64,000 bases of DNA from JBEKCD01 sp050015055 (GTDB lineage Archaea; Thermoproteota; Bathyarchaeia; Bathyarchaeales; Bathycorpusculaceae). This document shows, in pieces, positions 44,239 through 52,703 of the stretch. The notes under the pieces are model-generated. The model ran no database searches and was not told where the DNA came from. It saw nothing but the letters and a program-made list of their open reading frames with translations. The DNA lies in contig JBEKCD010000006.1 of the NCBI GenBank assembly GCA_050015055.1, positions 143,283-207,282 on the forward strand, in the 5' to 3' direction. How positions within the stretch are numbered: position 1 is the stretch's first letter; every line of letters begins with the position of its first letter. Made by a program: the position numbers and the translations under genes.

Positions 44239-45948
44239 CTAGTAGGTTCTGGCCACTGGCGGCCATCTGGTTATCGTTACTGGAATGTACTCGAGTCTCG
44301 GCCCGTCCTTGGTGTAGTATGCGAGTGTGTGTTTTAGCCAGTTAGGGTCGTCGCGTTTTGGATAGTCCGTTCTTGAATGTGCTCCGCGTGATTCGTTCCG
44401 CGGGAGGGCGCAGACCATGGTGATTTCGGCTAGATCCAGCATGAAATCAAGTTGTATTGCGTTCAGCATTCCGGTGTTGAATGGTCTTCCCTTGTCCTGA
44501 ACTTTCATTTTTTTGAACCTTTGTTTGAGCTGTCTGATTTCTTTGAGGCCGCTTTCGAGTTGGTCTCCTCTTCTGTATATCCATGCTTTCTCATTCATTA
44601 TTCGTCTCATTTCATCCCTGATGTCCGGGACTCTTTCGGAGCCTTCGCTTCCCAGTATCTGGTCGAAGACTCGTTTTTCTTCTGCCGCCAATTTCTCTTG
44701 CGGCAGTTCATGTAAGCCTGCGGCTAACGCGTGTTTGGCGGCTTGTTCGCCTGATACTGTGCCGAAGACTAGGCATTCTGCTGTGGAGTTTGTGCCCAGT
44801 CTGTTTGCCCCGTGCAGGCTCAGGCATGAGCATTCTCCTGAAGCGTATAAACCTGAAATGGGGGTCTCGGTTTTTATGTTGGCCTTGATTCCTCCCATCG
44901 AGTAATGGGCCGCTGGCCTGATGGGTATAGGTTCCTTGACGGGGTCTACTCCGCCGAGTTTTATCGCGACGTCTCTGATGAGGGGCAGTCGTAGGTTTAT
45001 TTTCTCTTCGCCTAGGTGCCTGAGGTCTATGGCTATGTAGGGCCCGTAGGGTCCTTGCAAGCCTCTTCCTTCCAGTATTTCTGTTTGTTCTGCTCGTGAA
45101 ACCACGTCTCGTGGCGCTAGTTCCATTTTTTCAGGTGCGTATTTTTTCATGAAGCGTTCGCCGTTGGCGTTGATTAGGTATCCTCCTTCTCCTCGTGCGC
45201 CCTCCGTTATCAGCACGCCCGAGGGAACCATGCCTGTTGGGTGGAACTGGACGAACTCCATGTCTTCCAGTGCTGCGCCTGCGCGGTAGGCCATGGCCAT
45301 TCCGTCGCCTGTTGTCGTGTGTGAAAAAGTTGTGAACTCGTAGATGCGTTCGTGTCCTCCCGTTGCCATCACGATTGATTTGGCTTGGAACGCGTACATT
45401 CGGCCTGTCTTCATTTCCAACGCTGTAATACCTGCTGCTGTTGCGTTTTCTACGATTAGGGAAGTCACGAACCATTCGTCGTAGAATTTTATGTTGCTGT
45501 TCGATGTTGCCTTTGCGTACAGGGCGTGCATTTCATGAAAGCCTGTCATGTCGGCGGCAAAGCATGCTCGTGGGAAACTGTGTCCCCCGAATGCTCTTTG
45601 ATCTATTTTTCCGTCAACCGTTCTGCTCCACGGGCAACCCCAGTGTTCTGTGAGGACTATTTCTTTCGGTGCTCCTCTGACGAAGAATTCTACAACGTCT
45701 TGGTCTGCGAGGAAATCTGCGCCCTTCACCGTATCATAGGCATGGAGGTCGTAAGAGTCTTTTTCGTTTGTAACGGCTCCTGTTCCACCCTGTGCGCAAA
45801 CAGAGTGCGATCGCAAAGGATGGTGCTTAGAAATGACAGCTATGTCCAGTTTGCCGTCAACTTCAGCCGTTGCGACAGCAGCCCTTAGGCCGGCCAGGCC
45901 GGCGCCGACGATTATTATGTCATGAGTGAATTTCTCCACGGATTTCAC
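44239..45948 (-). CDS. tfrA: Fumarate reductase/succinate dehydrogenase flavoprotein subunit
   Basis: The 569-residue protein has the FAD site IIVGAGLAGLRAAVATAE, the covalent-FAD region HHPLRSHSVCAQGGTGA, the substrate loop FVQFHPTGMVPSGVLITEGARGE, the catalytic arginine region with AHYSMGGIK, and the C-terminal RNESRGAHSRTDYP. All fit the SdhA/FrdA/TfrA family. It precedes the SdhB-HdrB fusion in one transcript, so it is best read as TfrA of a soluble thiol-linked fumarate reductase. Direction (fumarate reduction or succinate oxidation) cannot be decided from sequence. Confidence 0.92.
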   Translation of the reverse strand: MKSVEKFTHDIIIVGAGLAGLRAAVATAEVDGKLDIAVISKHHPLRSHSVCAQGGTGAVTNEKDSYDLHAYDTVKGADFLADQDVVEFFVRGAPKEIVLTEHWGCPWSRTVDGKIDQRAFGGHSFPRACFAADMTGFHEMHALYAKATSNSNIKFYDEWFVTSLIVENATAAGITALEMKTGRMYAFQAKSIVMATGGHERIYEFTTFSHTTTGDGMAMAYRAGAALEDMEFVQFHPTGMVPSGVLITEGARGEGGYLINANGERFMKKYAPEKMELAPRDVVSRAEQTEILEGRGLQGPYGPYIAIDLRHLGEEKINLRLPLIRDVAIKLGGVDPVKEPIPIRPAAHYSMGGIKANIKTETPISGLYASGECSCLSLHGANRLGTNSTAECLVFGTVSGEQAAKHALAAGLHELPQEKLAAEEKRVFDQILGSEGSERVPDIRDEMRRIMNEKAWIYRRGDQLESGLKEIRQLKQRFKKMKVQDKGRPFNTGMLNAIQLDFMLDLAEITMVCALPRNESRGAHSRTDYPKRDDPNWLKHTLAYYTKDGPRLEYIPVTITRWPPVARTY

Positions 45949-46111
45949 CTGTTTTTTTATTGATTGGAGATTAGGTAAGTCTGTGACCTGCGTTTTATAG
46001 TTTTTCCAGTTTTCATCTCAATAAGGATGTTCGTGTTGTCGAGTGGATTCCTGAAACGTGTTTACAAGACTTTTATAGTTGCCCTTTTCAATCCTACCGT
46101 GTGGTAGCTGC

Positions 46112-47065
46112 ATGTTCAATGCTGCAAGGTTCATAGATGAGACGGTTAAGGAATTAGCTGACAGGATAAGGGGTGTTGCTGTCATGGGCGTTTCTGGCGG
46201 TGTTGATTCAACCACTGCGGCGATTCTGGTGAACAAGGCTATCAGGACGAACTTGCGCTGTGTCTTAGTGGATACTGGTTACATGAGGAAGAACGAGATA
46301 GAGAACAATGAAAAAACGTTGAGAAAACTGGGTTTGAACGTCATTGTAGTGGATGCCCAGGAACGGTTCTATGATAAGCTCAAAGGCATAGTTGACCCAG
46401 AGCAGAAGAGGAAAATCATCGGTGAATTGTTCATTAGAGTGTTTGAAGAGGTTGCCAGAAAGGAGAACGCCAAGTTTTTTGTTCAAGGAACAATCGCTCC
46501 GGACTGGATAGAGAGTGGAGGCGGACTCAGGGACAGAATAAAGTCCCACCACAACGTCGGCGGTTTGCCTGAAAAGATAGACTTCGAAATCGTCGAGCCG
46601 TTAAGAGATCTGTACAAGGACGAAGTGAGAATCGTTGGAAAAGAGCTGGGTCTTCCTGAGGAGCTTTACGGGCGCCAGCCGTTTCCAGGCCCTGGCTTGG
46701 CCGTGAGGATACTTGGAGAAGCAGATCGCGTCAGCGTGAGAATCGTCAGAGAAGCCTGCGCAATTGCAGAGGAGGAGATTGAGAAGGCTGCAGCCAACGG
46801 AGAGATGAGCAGGCCGTGGCAGTACTTCGCCGTGTTGCTGCCGTGCAAGACCGTTGGGGTTCATGGCGACGTGAGGGTTTACGGTAACATAATCGCGGTT
46901 CGCGCGGTTGAGAGTCTGGATGGAATGAGCGCTGCATACTCGAAGATTCCGCACGCCGTGCTGGAAAGAATATCCGTGAGGACTACGAATACTCTGAAAG
47001 ATTTTGTCAGCAGGGTTGTTTTCGACGTGACGAACAAGCCGCCGGGGACGATTGAGTATGAGTAG
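46112..47065 (+). CDS. guaAb: GMP synthase subunit B (PP-loop and dimerisation part)
   Basis: From ATG 46112 the protein has 317 residues. It has the PP-loop AVMGVSGGVDSTTAAILV, FFVQGTIAPDWIESGGG, KSHHNVGGLPE and the dimerisation end NKPPGTIEYE. It adenylylates XMP and accepts ammonia made by subunit A. Archaea encode the two parts as separate genes, as here, in the order B then A with an eight-base overlap. An upstream in-frame ATG at 46079 is less likely. Confidence 0.95.
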   Translation: MFNAARFIDETVKELADRIRGVAVMGVSGGVDSTTAAILVNKAIRTNLRCVLVDTGYMRKNEIENNEKTLRKLGLNVIVVDAQERFYDKLKGIVDPEQKRKIIGELFIRVFEEVARKENAKFFVQGTIAPDWIESGGGLRDRIKSHHNVGGLPEKIDFEIVEPLRDLYKDEVRIVGKELGLPEELYGRQPFPGPGLAVRILGEADRVSVRIVREACAIAEEEIEKAAANGEMSRPWQYFAVLLPCKTVGVHGDVRVYGNIIAVRAVESLDGMSAAYSKIPHAVLERISVRTTNTLKDFVSRVVFDVTNKPPGTIEYE

Positions 47066-47633
47066 GCCCACAAGAATCTACGTTGTGGATAACGGTGGCC
47101 AATGGACACATAGGATATGGAGAGTTTTGAAGGAAATCGGTTGCGATTCGAAGATCATCGCCAACACCACGCCTGTGGAGGAGATAGAGGCTGACGGTTT
47201 GGTTCTGAGCGGAGGGGCGCCTCGAATCGCTTGGGAATCTCCCAAACTGGGCAAGTGCATCGATTATCTGCAACACTTTGACGGGCCGATTCTGGGCATC
47301 TGCGTGGGACTTCAACTGATGGTCTTGCATTGCGGCGGCAAGGCTGGGCCTTCTGAGGTTCCAGAATACGGACTGGCAAAAATAAGAGTCATCGAAGAAA
47401 ACGAACTGTTCAAGGGATTGCCCAAAGAGTTTCTCGTTTGGGAGTCACATAATGACGAAGTAAAGTCGGCAAACGGTTTCACTGTGCTCGCAGAGTCAGA
47501 CAATTGCAGCGTGCAAGCTGTGAAGCATTTGGAGAAACGTTACTACGGGGTTCAGTTCCATCCCGAAGTAAACAATACTGAACATGGAGAAGAAATCCTC
47601 AGAAACTTCGCCAACGTAGCAAGGTCTCGCTAA
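47058..47633 (+). CDS. guaAa: GMP synthase subunit A (glutamine amidotransferase)
   Basis: The 191-residue protein is a class I glutamine amidotransferase: YVVDNGGQWTHRIWR, nucleophile Cys in LGICVGLQLM, SHNDEV and the His-Glu pair in GVQFHPEVNNTEHG. It supplies ammonia to subunit B for GMP formation. ATG 47058 overlaps the end of subunit B; TTG 47052 is possible. The stop is followed by a 142-bp gap holding a weak hairpin (ACCGA/TCGGT, 47668-47684) and a parvulin-like relic. Confidence 0.95.
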   Translation: MSRPTRIYVVDNGGQWTHRIWRVLKEIGCDSKIIANTTPVEEIEADGLVLSGGAPRIAWESPKLGKCIDYLQHFDGPILGICVGLQLMVLHCGGKAGPSEVPEYGLAKIRVIEENELFKGLPKEFLVWESHNDEVKSANGFTVLAESDNCSVQAVKHLEKRYYGVQFHPEVNNTEHGEEILRNFANVARSR

Positions 47634-47689
47634 GACTTGGAAGTTCTCTTAATTCGTGGCTGCTGCGACCGATGGGGTGTCGGTTATGT

Positions 47690-47716
47690 TTACTCCAGTC
47701 TTTTGATTATATGGTA
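47690..47716 (-). pseudogene. Tiny relic of a parvulin C-terminus
   Basis: On the minus strand 27 bp read YHIIKRLE followed by TAA. The intact parvulin at 49167 ends YHIIRRLE-TAA, and the DNA match, counting the two bases after the stop, is 24 of 29. Upstream of the tyrosine the frame meets a stop within two codons, so only the tail of a former copy remains. It lies next to a truncated cyclophilin gene. Confidence 0.35.
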
Positions 47717-47775
47717 ACACTAAGAAAAGTTTGGTTATTTTCCCAGTCGCGCGCTTGGCTTGCTCTCGGTTCCTT

Positions 47776-48165
47776 CTAACTTATGAGTTGTGCTACTATC
47801 AACGTTACGTCAGTCAATGGTTTGCCATCATTCGCAGGATAAATGGGCACATGACTAAATGCGTCGACGACGTCCATGCCAGATATTACCCTGCCGAAAA
47901 CCGAGTAGTTACTGTCCAAGGTGGCGGCGTTCGTGTCGTTCAAGTTTATGAAAAACTGGCTCGTGGCAGAGTTAGGTTGGATTGTTTTCGCCATGGCCAC
48001 TGAGCCCCGCAAGTTGCTGTGCTTGTTAGATAGTTCATCCTGAATCGGGGGCACTGTTATTCGCTTTGACGTGACGTCTCCGCCTTGGATCACAAAACCC
48101 GGAACAATTCGATGAAAGATTGTTCCATCGTATGCGCCTATTTTTGTGAGAGCGCGCGCGCTGAC
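47776..48165 (-). pseudogene. Cyclophilin-type peptidyl-prolyl isomerase lacking its 5' end
   Basis: The frame reads KIGAYDGTIFHRIVPGFVIQ, then GGD, SVAMAKTIQPNSATSQFFIN and FGRVISGMDVVDAF, with the catalytic arginine and the rest of the cyclophilin fold to its normal end. About 30 N-terminal residues are missing: just before KIGAYDG the DNA becomes a GCGCGCGCGC tract (48152-48161), and a stop closes the frame at 48166-48168. No usable start codon exists before the internal ATG at 48093, which would remove the active-site region. It is therefore a truncated gene, probably cut by a rearrangement at the GC tract. Confidence 0.7.
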
Positions 48166-48242
48166 TTAGCGGCTGGATTAACATAGTTTAGGCGCTGTTA
48201 CGCCCATAGACCCAAAAAGAAGAATGGAAACCACTTAATACC

Positions 48243-48265
48243 AATTTAGGAACAACCATGCGCGC
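48243..48265 (+). repeat. Third copy of the AATTTAGGAACA...CATGCGCGC motif
   Basis: AATTTAGGAACA, two bases, then CATGCGCGC. It matches the copy at 16085-16107 at all but the variable inner bases and the copy at 15947-15968 (inverted) in the core. Here it lies about 80 bp from the broken end of the cyclophilin gene. Confidence 0.4.
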
Positions 48266-48393
48266 GAAGAGACTGTTGTTGGTAAAAAAAACAAAGATAG
48301 AATCCAGTCTCTTTCCTTCAGTGTGCGTCTAGATTTCGGATTCATAAATTGTTTATCATTTTGCGATTACCTTAGTCAGAAGGGAGTCAATGG

Positions 48394-49026
48394 ATGACAA
48401 AGCTCAAACCGGAAAGCGTTGCAGACTTTCTGCGCTGCGCTAGCATTTTAGAAGAAAGAGCATATTCGCTTTATAAGAATCTCGCCGACAAAGTGAATCT
48501 CCCGCTAATCAATTCTTTGCTGCTTCACATAGCATACGATAGTCGCAAACATTCAGCAGTCCTCAAGGGAATAACCGAAAGCATTGCTAAACCAAAAAAG
48601 CAACCCAAAGACTACGAGAAGAAGCTGTTTTTTGGCAAAACATGGACGGTAATTGAGAATCTCGCAAAAGAGATTGCTAAAGAACAGAGGATACCCAAAG
48701 AGAGCCTGGCGTCATTGGTGAAGAAGCTGATGCTCCTGGAGAGCACTGTTGGCGAAGAATACCATATCTTGGTTCAGCTGAAGACGCTTCAATACATGAC
48801 AAGAGAAATACGTGAAATCTACAACGTGGATATAAAAGACCTGAAGGATATACTTGCAATCATAATCAGAGACGAAGAGACTCACAGAAAACTCCTGTCC
48901 AAAATGAAGAAAATTCTTGTCGGAAAAGAAAAGCAGACAGAAGATATAGCGCCAGCATTCAAGTACCAAAATCCAAATGCATGGTCAAGAGCAATGCCTG
49001 ATTCAGTCTGCGAAAACGCTCGCTAG
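48394..49026 (+). CDS. Ferritin-like (rubrerythrin-type) diiron protein, predicted
   Basis: The 210-residue all-helical protein shows a ferritin-like four-helix pattern with spaced metal-ligand candidates: Glu pair in ILEERAYSLYKNLA, AYDSRKHSAVL, LESTVGEEYHIL and IIRDEETHRKLL. Two ExxH-like pairs (DSRKH and DEETH) fit a diiron site. There is no rubredoxin-type cysteine domain. A role in peroxide removal or iron handling is plausible but not shown. The last 30 residues look unstructured. The gene is monocistronic. Confidence 0.65.
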   Translation: MTKLKPESVADFLRCASILEERAYSLYKNLADKVNLPLINSLLLHIAYDSRKHSAVLKGITESIAKPKKQPKDYEKKLFFGKTWTVIENLAKEIAKEQRIPKESLASLVKKLMLLESTVGEEYHILVQLKTLQYMTREIREIYNVDIKDLKDILAIIIRDEETHRKLLSKMKKILVGKEKQTEDIAPAFKYQNPNAWSRAMPDSVCENAR

Positions 49027-49166
49027 CTTGAAGCGCCTGCTTAATTTCAGGCACTTTTCGGGCAAAAAGTACGTCTGAAGCTTAAATATGGCTTGAATGA
49101 TTGTTGAAAGAATGGTAGAGTGTAACAAGTTACTTTGCGTGCACACAATAACGGCGCGCGCTACGT

Positions 49167-49442
49167 TTACTCTAGTCTCCTGATGATGTGGTATCCGAAT
49201 TTGGTCTTCACGATGGCTGAGGTTTGTCCTTTCTGAAGCGTGAATGCGCAGGTTTCGAATTCCTTAACCATTTTCCCTCTGGTGAATGTGCCCAGATCTC
49301 CGCCATGTTTTCCAGATGGGCAGAGTGAGACTTCCTTGGCTATGTTCGTGAATTTTTCGCCTTTGTTAAGTCGGTCTAAGACGGCTTTGGCTTCTGGTTC
49401 TGTTTTCACTAGGATGTGAGCACAGTGAACTCTGTCTGGCAT
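49167..49442 (-). CDS. Parvulin-type peptidyl-prolyl isomerase
   Basis: The 91-residue protein is a single parvulin domain with no signal peptide: VHCAHILVKTEPEA, LNKGEKFTNIAKEVSLCPSG, GGDLGTFTRGKMV, and TKFGYHIIRRLE at the end. It catalyses cis-trans isomerisation of prolyl bonds in the cytoplasm. Length equals that of small archaeal and bacterial parvulins (PpiC type). A GCGCGCGC tract follows six bases after its stop. Confidence 0.92.
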   Translation of the reverse strand: MPDRVHCAHILVKTEPEAKAVLDRLNKGEKFTNIAKEVSLCPSGKHGGDLGTFTRGKMVKEFETCAFTLQKGQTSAIVKTKFGYHIIRRLE

Positions 49443-49571
49443 GAGTTACTGATATTTTGGGCATTATTTAAAAACGTTTGTAACTGTCCTATTCTCAAAA
49501 GTCCTCAAAGCGCGTCTAGAAACTCTTTATAGCGTGGTTGACATGCTTTCTAGCATCATTGAAGAAGGTTG

Positions 49572-49985
49572 ATGAATGTGTCGGGCACACGGTTGGATCA
49601 TATTGGAGTTGCGGTGAAGGATATGGATGGGGCAATCGGCTTGTATCAGGATGTTCTGGGTTTGAAACTTGAGGGCATTCATGTCCTCGCCGAACGAGGG
49701 GTCAGAGTGGCTTTTTTTTCAATCGGTAACGGAGCGCACATTGAGCTGTTGGAGCCGCTCAACAATGAAAGCACCATCGCGAAGTTTCTTTCATCCCATG
49801 GCGAAGGATTGCACCATTTGGCTTTAAGTGTCGATGATATTGAAGCGGTGCTTGAAGAGTTTAAACAGAAGGGCCTAACTTTGATTGATGAAAAGCCCAA
49901 GGCGGGGGCAGAGGGGAAGAAGATAGCTTTTGTCCATCCAAAAAGCACTAGGGGTGTCCTTTTGGAGCTCTGTGAGGGGCCATAA
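49572..49985 (+). CDS. mce: Methylmalonyl-CoA epimerase
   Basis: The 137-residue VOC protein has the epimerase pattern: LDHIGVAVKDMDGAIGLYQD with the first metal histidine, GAHIELLEPL with the glutamate, GEGLHHLALSVDD with the second histidine, and GVLLELCEGP with the last glutamate. It interconverts (S)- and (R)-methylmalonyl-CoA. The biotin ligase, two carboxyltransferase subunits, the biotin carrier and methylmalonyl-CoA mutase follow within 8 kb, which firmly supports the assignment. Confidence 0.92.
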   Translation: MNVSGTRLDHIGVAVKDMDGAIGLYQDVLGLKLEGIHVLAERGVRVAFFSIGNGAHIELLEPLNNESTIAKFLSSHGEGLHHLALSVDDIEAVLEEFKQKGLTLIDEKPKAGAEGKKIAFVHPKSTRGVLLELCEGP

Positions 49986-49998
49986 CGGCGGACCCTAG

Positions 49999-50802
49999 GT
50001 GTCGGCAGACATAAAACTAGAAAAGTTTCAGGTGAGTTTGTGCACCAAACGCTTTGGAAGACGCGTCTTTTTCAGTCGCGAAGTCAAGTCGACGAGCGAC
50101 TGGGCGAAGAAACTTGCTAAGATGGGTGCGGAAGAAGGAACAGTTGCGGTAGCGCAGACTCAGACAGGTGGGCGGGGAAGACTTGGGAGAGAGTGGATCT
50201 CGCCTAGAGGCGGATTATGGTTTTCAATCGTTCTCCGGCCTGATCAGAAAGCCAGTGAAGCTGCAAAGCTGGTTTTTGTGGCCAGTTTAGCTGTGGCTGA
50301 AGTGTTACATGAGAAGTACGGACTGAGAACCGAGACAAAGTGGCCCAACGATGTGCTCGTGAACGGCAAGAAAATCTGCGGCATACTCGCTGAAATGAAC
50401 ACAAAAGGCCAAAGCGTTAACTACGTTATCCTGGGCACAGGAGTGAACGCAAACTTTTCTGCAAGTGATGTTTTGCCGGAATCGGTGAAAACTACCGCAA
50501 CTTCAATTGAAGACGAGCTTGGCCGAAAAATCCGTTTAGAGGGTTTGCTCAAAGCATTGCTTGAGAAAATGGAGAGCATCTACGACGGGTACTTGGAAAC
50601 CGGCTTTGCTCCTCTGCTCGAAACGTGGAAAAGCCATGCAGGGTTTCTGGGTCATGCAATACTGGTTACCGATCAGAATGAAAAGCTGAATGGTCTGGCA
50701 TTGGATGTTGATATTGAGGGTGCGCTGATCCTGAAGCTTGAAGACGGGACCAAAAAACGAATTCTTGCAGGCGACCTTGTCTTCGGAAACCTTCAGTTCT
50801 AA
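49999..50802 (+). CDS. birA: Biotin-protein ligase
   Basis: The 267-residue protein starts at GTG, 13 bases after the epimerase stop. It has the catalytic domain with the biotin/AMP-binding motif AQTQTGGRGRLGREWISP, LRPDQKA, KWPNDVLVNGKKICGILAE and LGTGVNANFS, and a C-terminal SH3-like cap. There is no N-terminal winged helix, so it is a monofunctional ligase rather than a repressor. Its substrate should be the biotin carrier encoded at 55642. Confidence 0.93.
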   Translation: MSADIKLEKFQVSLCTKRFGRRVFFSREVKSTSDWAKKLAKMGAEEGTVAVAQTQTGGRGRLGREWISPRGGLWFSIVLRPDQKASEAAKLVFVASLAVAEVLHEKYGLRTETKWPNDVLVNGKKICGILAEMNTKGQSVNYVILGTGVNANFSASDVLPESVKTTATSIEDELGRKIRLEGLLKALLEKMESIYDGYLETGFAPLLETWKSHAGFLGHAILVTDQNEKLNGLALDVDIEGALILKLEDGTKKRILAGDLVFGNLQF

Positions 50803-50934
50803 GTTGAGTAACTTGTCCCATATCTGCCGTATCTGGACGTAGCGCCCGCCGAATGGAGATTCGAAGATGCTTTTTTGCAGAAGGCTTTTTGGCGTCATGT
50901 TTTTTGGAGTCTGATTGCAAGAATCTGTATATGT

Positions 50935-50942
50935 CTAAATAC
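50935..50942 (+). promoter_or_regulatory. TATA box for the 12S-type carboxyltransferase gene
   Basis: CTAAATAC lies about 45 bp before ATG 50984, giving a start of transcription near 50964; GAGGG at 50971-50975 is the ribosome site, eight bases before the ATG. Confidence 0.5.
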
Positions 50943-50983
50943 TTAATAGGACAATATTACTGCCAAAATTGAGGGAGTCCCGT

Positions 50984-52552
50984 ATGACCATGTCGAAGGA
51001 ACCTCCAGTAGAGGAGAAAATCAAGAAACTGAAGGGGTTGAGGGAGCAGGCTAGGCTGGGTGGTGGGCAAAAACGAATTGAAGAGCAGCATGCTAAAGGC
51101 AAGTTAACGGCCAGAGAGCGCATTGAACTTTTGCTTGATGAAGGTAGTTTCAACGAGATTGACCAGTTAGTTGTTCACCAGTGCACGGAATTTGGAGTAT
51201 CCGACCGAAAATTCCTCGGCGACGGCGTTGTGACGGGCTATGGGACGGTTGATGGCAGACTCGTTTATGTCTTCTCGCAGGATTTCACGGTTTTTGGGGG
51301 TTCTCTCGGTGAGATGTTTGCAAAGAAAGTGTGCAAGCTCATGGATTTGGCTTTGAAAACTGGCGCGCCGGTCATCGGCTTGAACGACTCTGGGGGAGCT
51401 AGGATTCAGGAGGGTGTGGCAAGCCTTGCCGGGTACGGTGACATTTTCTTCAGGAACGTGGTAAGCTCTGGAGTAGTGCCGCAGATTTCAGCTGTGATGG
51501 GGCCTTGTGCTGGTGGAGCTGTGTATTCGCCGGCCTTGACTGACTTTATAATTATGGTGGACAAGACGAGCCACATGTTCATCACAGGCCCAGATGTGGT
51601 GAAGACGGTGCTGGGGCAAGAAGTGTCTTTCGAAGATCTCGGCGGGGCTATGGTTCACAGTCAAACCAGCGGTGTTGCTCACTTCATCGCAAAGGACGAA
51701 GAACAGTGCATCCAAATAGTCAAGAAGATTCTAAGCTACTTGCCCAGCAACTACTTGGAAGATCCGCCTGTCGTTGAGACTGGTGACGACCCTAACCGCA
51801 CAGATGAAAGCTTGGCCAAAGTGCTTCCAGACGACCCTGACAAACCCTACGACGTGAAAGAAATCATTGTTCGAGTGGTTGACAACGGTGAATTCTTCGA
51901 AATTCAGCCTCTCTGGGCACAGAACATTGTAATAGGCTTCGCACGCTTGAACGGGAAACCCATAGGAATAGTGGCTAACCAGCCAACGCACTACTCAGGA
52001 GCCTTAGACATTAACAGTTCGATGAAGGCAGGCAGGTTCGTCCGTTTCTGCGACGCCTTCAACATTCCGATAGTAACGTTCGTGGACGTGCCCGGTTTCC
52101 TACCTGGCATCGAACAGGAGCACGGCGGGATAATCAAGCACGGCTCCAAACTCTTGTATGCCTATTGCGAAGCCACTGTGCCGAAGATAACGGTCATCGT
52201 CAGAAAAGATTACGGTGGAGCCTACGATGTAATGGGAAGCAAACACTCGGGCGCAGACATCAACTATGCGTGGCCAACGGCCGAAATCGCCGTCATGGGT
52301 CCTCACGGCGCCATCAACATAATCTTCAGAAAGGAGATCTCTGAAGCCAAAGACCCTCAGCAAAAACACAACGAGCTTGTCGCTGAGTATCGCCAGAGAT
52401 TCGCAAGTCCATACATCGCCGCGCAGAAAGGATACGTAGACGAGGTCATCGAACCCTCAGAAACCCGGCCGAAACTCATCAGCGCCCTCGAAAGTCTGGC
52501 TACAAAACGCGAAAGCCGCCCGCCCAGAAAGCACTCCAACGTACCTTTATGA
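50984..52552 (+). CDS. Acyl-CoA carboxyltransferase (PccB/MmdA/transcarboxylase 12S type)
   Basis: The 522-residue protein is a full-length beta-type carboxyltransferase of the crotonase fold: ARERIELLLDEGSFNE, the oxyanion-hole region GLNDSGGARIQEGVASLAGY, MGPCAGGAVYSPALTDF in the first half, and FVDVPGFLPGIEQEHGGII and AYDVMGSKHSGADINYAWP in the second. It moves a carboxyl group between biotin and propionyl-CoA/methylmalonyl-CoA. The neighbours are a 5S-type carboxyltransferase and a biotin carrier but no biotin carboxylase, so the transcarboxylase 12S role is attractive. Propionyl-CoA carboxylase or methylmalonyl-CoA decarboxylase are alternatives. Confidence 0.92.
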   Translation: MTMSKEPPVEEKIKKLKGLREQARLGGGQKRIEEQHAKGKLTARERIELLLDEGSFNEIDQLVVHQCTEFGVSDRKFLGDGVVTGYGTVDGRLVYVFSQDFTVFGGSLGEMFAKKVCKLMDLALKTGAPVIGLNDSGGARIQEGVASLAGYGDIFFRNVVSSGVVPQISAVMGPCAGGAVYSPALTDFIIMVDKTSHMFITGPDVVKTVLGQEVSFEDLGGAMVHSQTSGVAHFIAKDEEQCIQIVKKILSYLPSNYLEDPPVVETGDDPNRTDESLAKVLPDDPDKPYDVKEIIVRVVDNGEFFEIQPLWAQNIVIGFARLNGKPIGIVANQPTHYSGALDINSSMKAGRFVRFCDAFNIPIVTFVDVPGFLPGIEQEHGGIIKHGSKLLYAYCEATVPKITVIVRKDYGGAYDVMGSKHSGADINYAWPTAEIAVMGPHGAINIIFRKEISEAKDPQQKHNELVAEYRQRFASPYIAAQKGYVDEVIEPSETRPKLISALESLATKRESRPPRKHSNVPL

Positions 52553-52703
52553 ATTAGACCCCGATTTGATTGAATATGGAGTGACGTCAGGGTTCGCGCT
52601 TTTTCCTATATAGTTTAGGCTCAGTGAGTATTTTGACTTGCATGTCGATGCGAAGCCTTTAAGAATTATGGAGTTGCCTGTTTGTTGTTTCGAGTTTGAA
52701 AGC

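Noticed and set aside
47668..47684. Short hairpin ACCGA/TCGGT after guaAa
   Set aside because: Five-base stem only; could be a terminator but too weak to claim.
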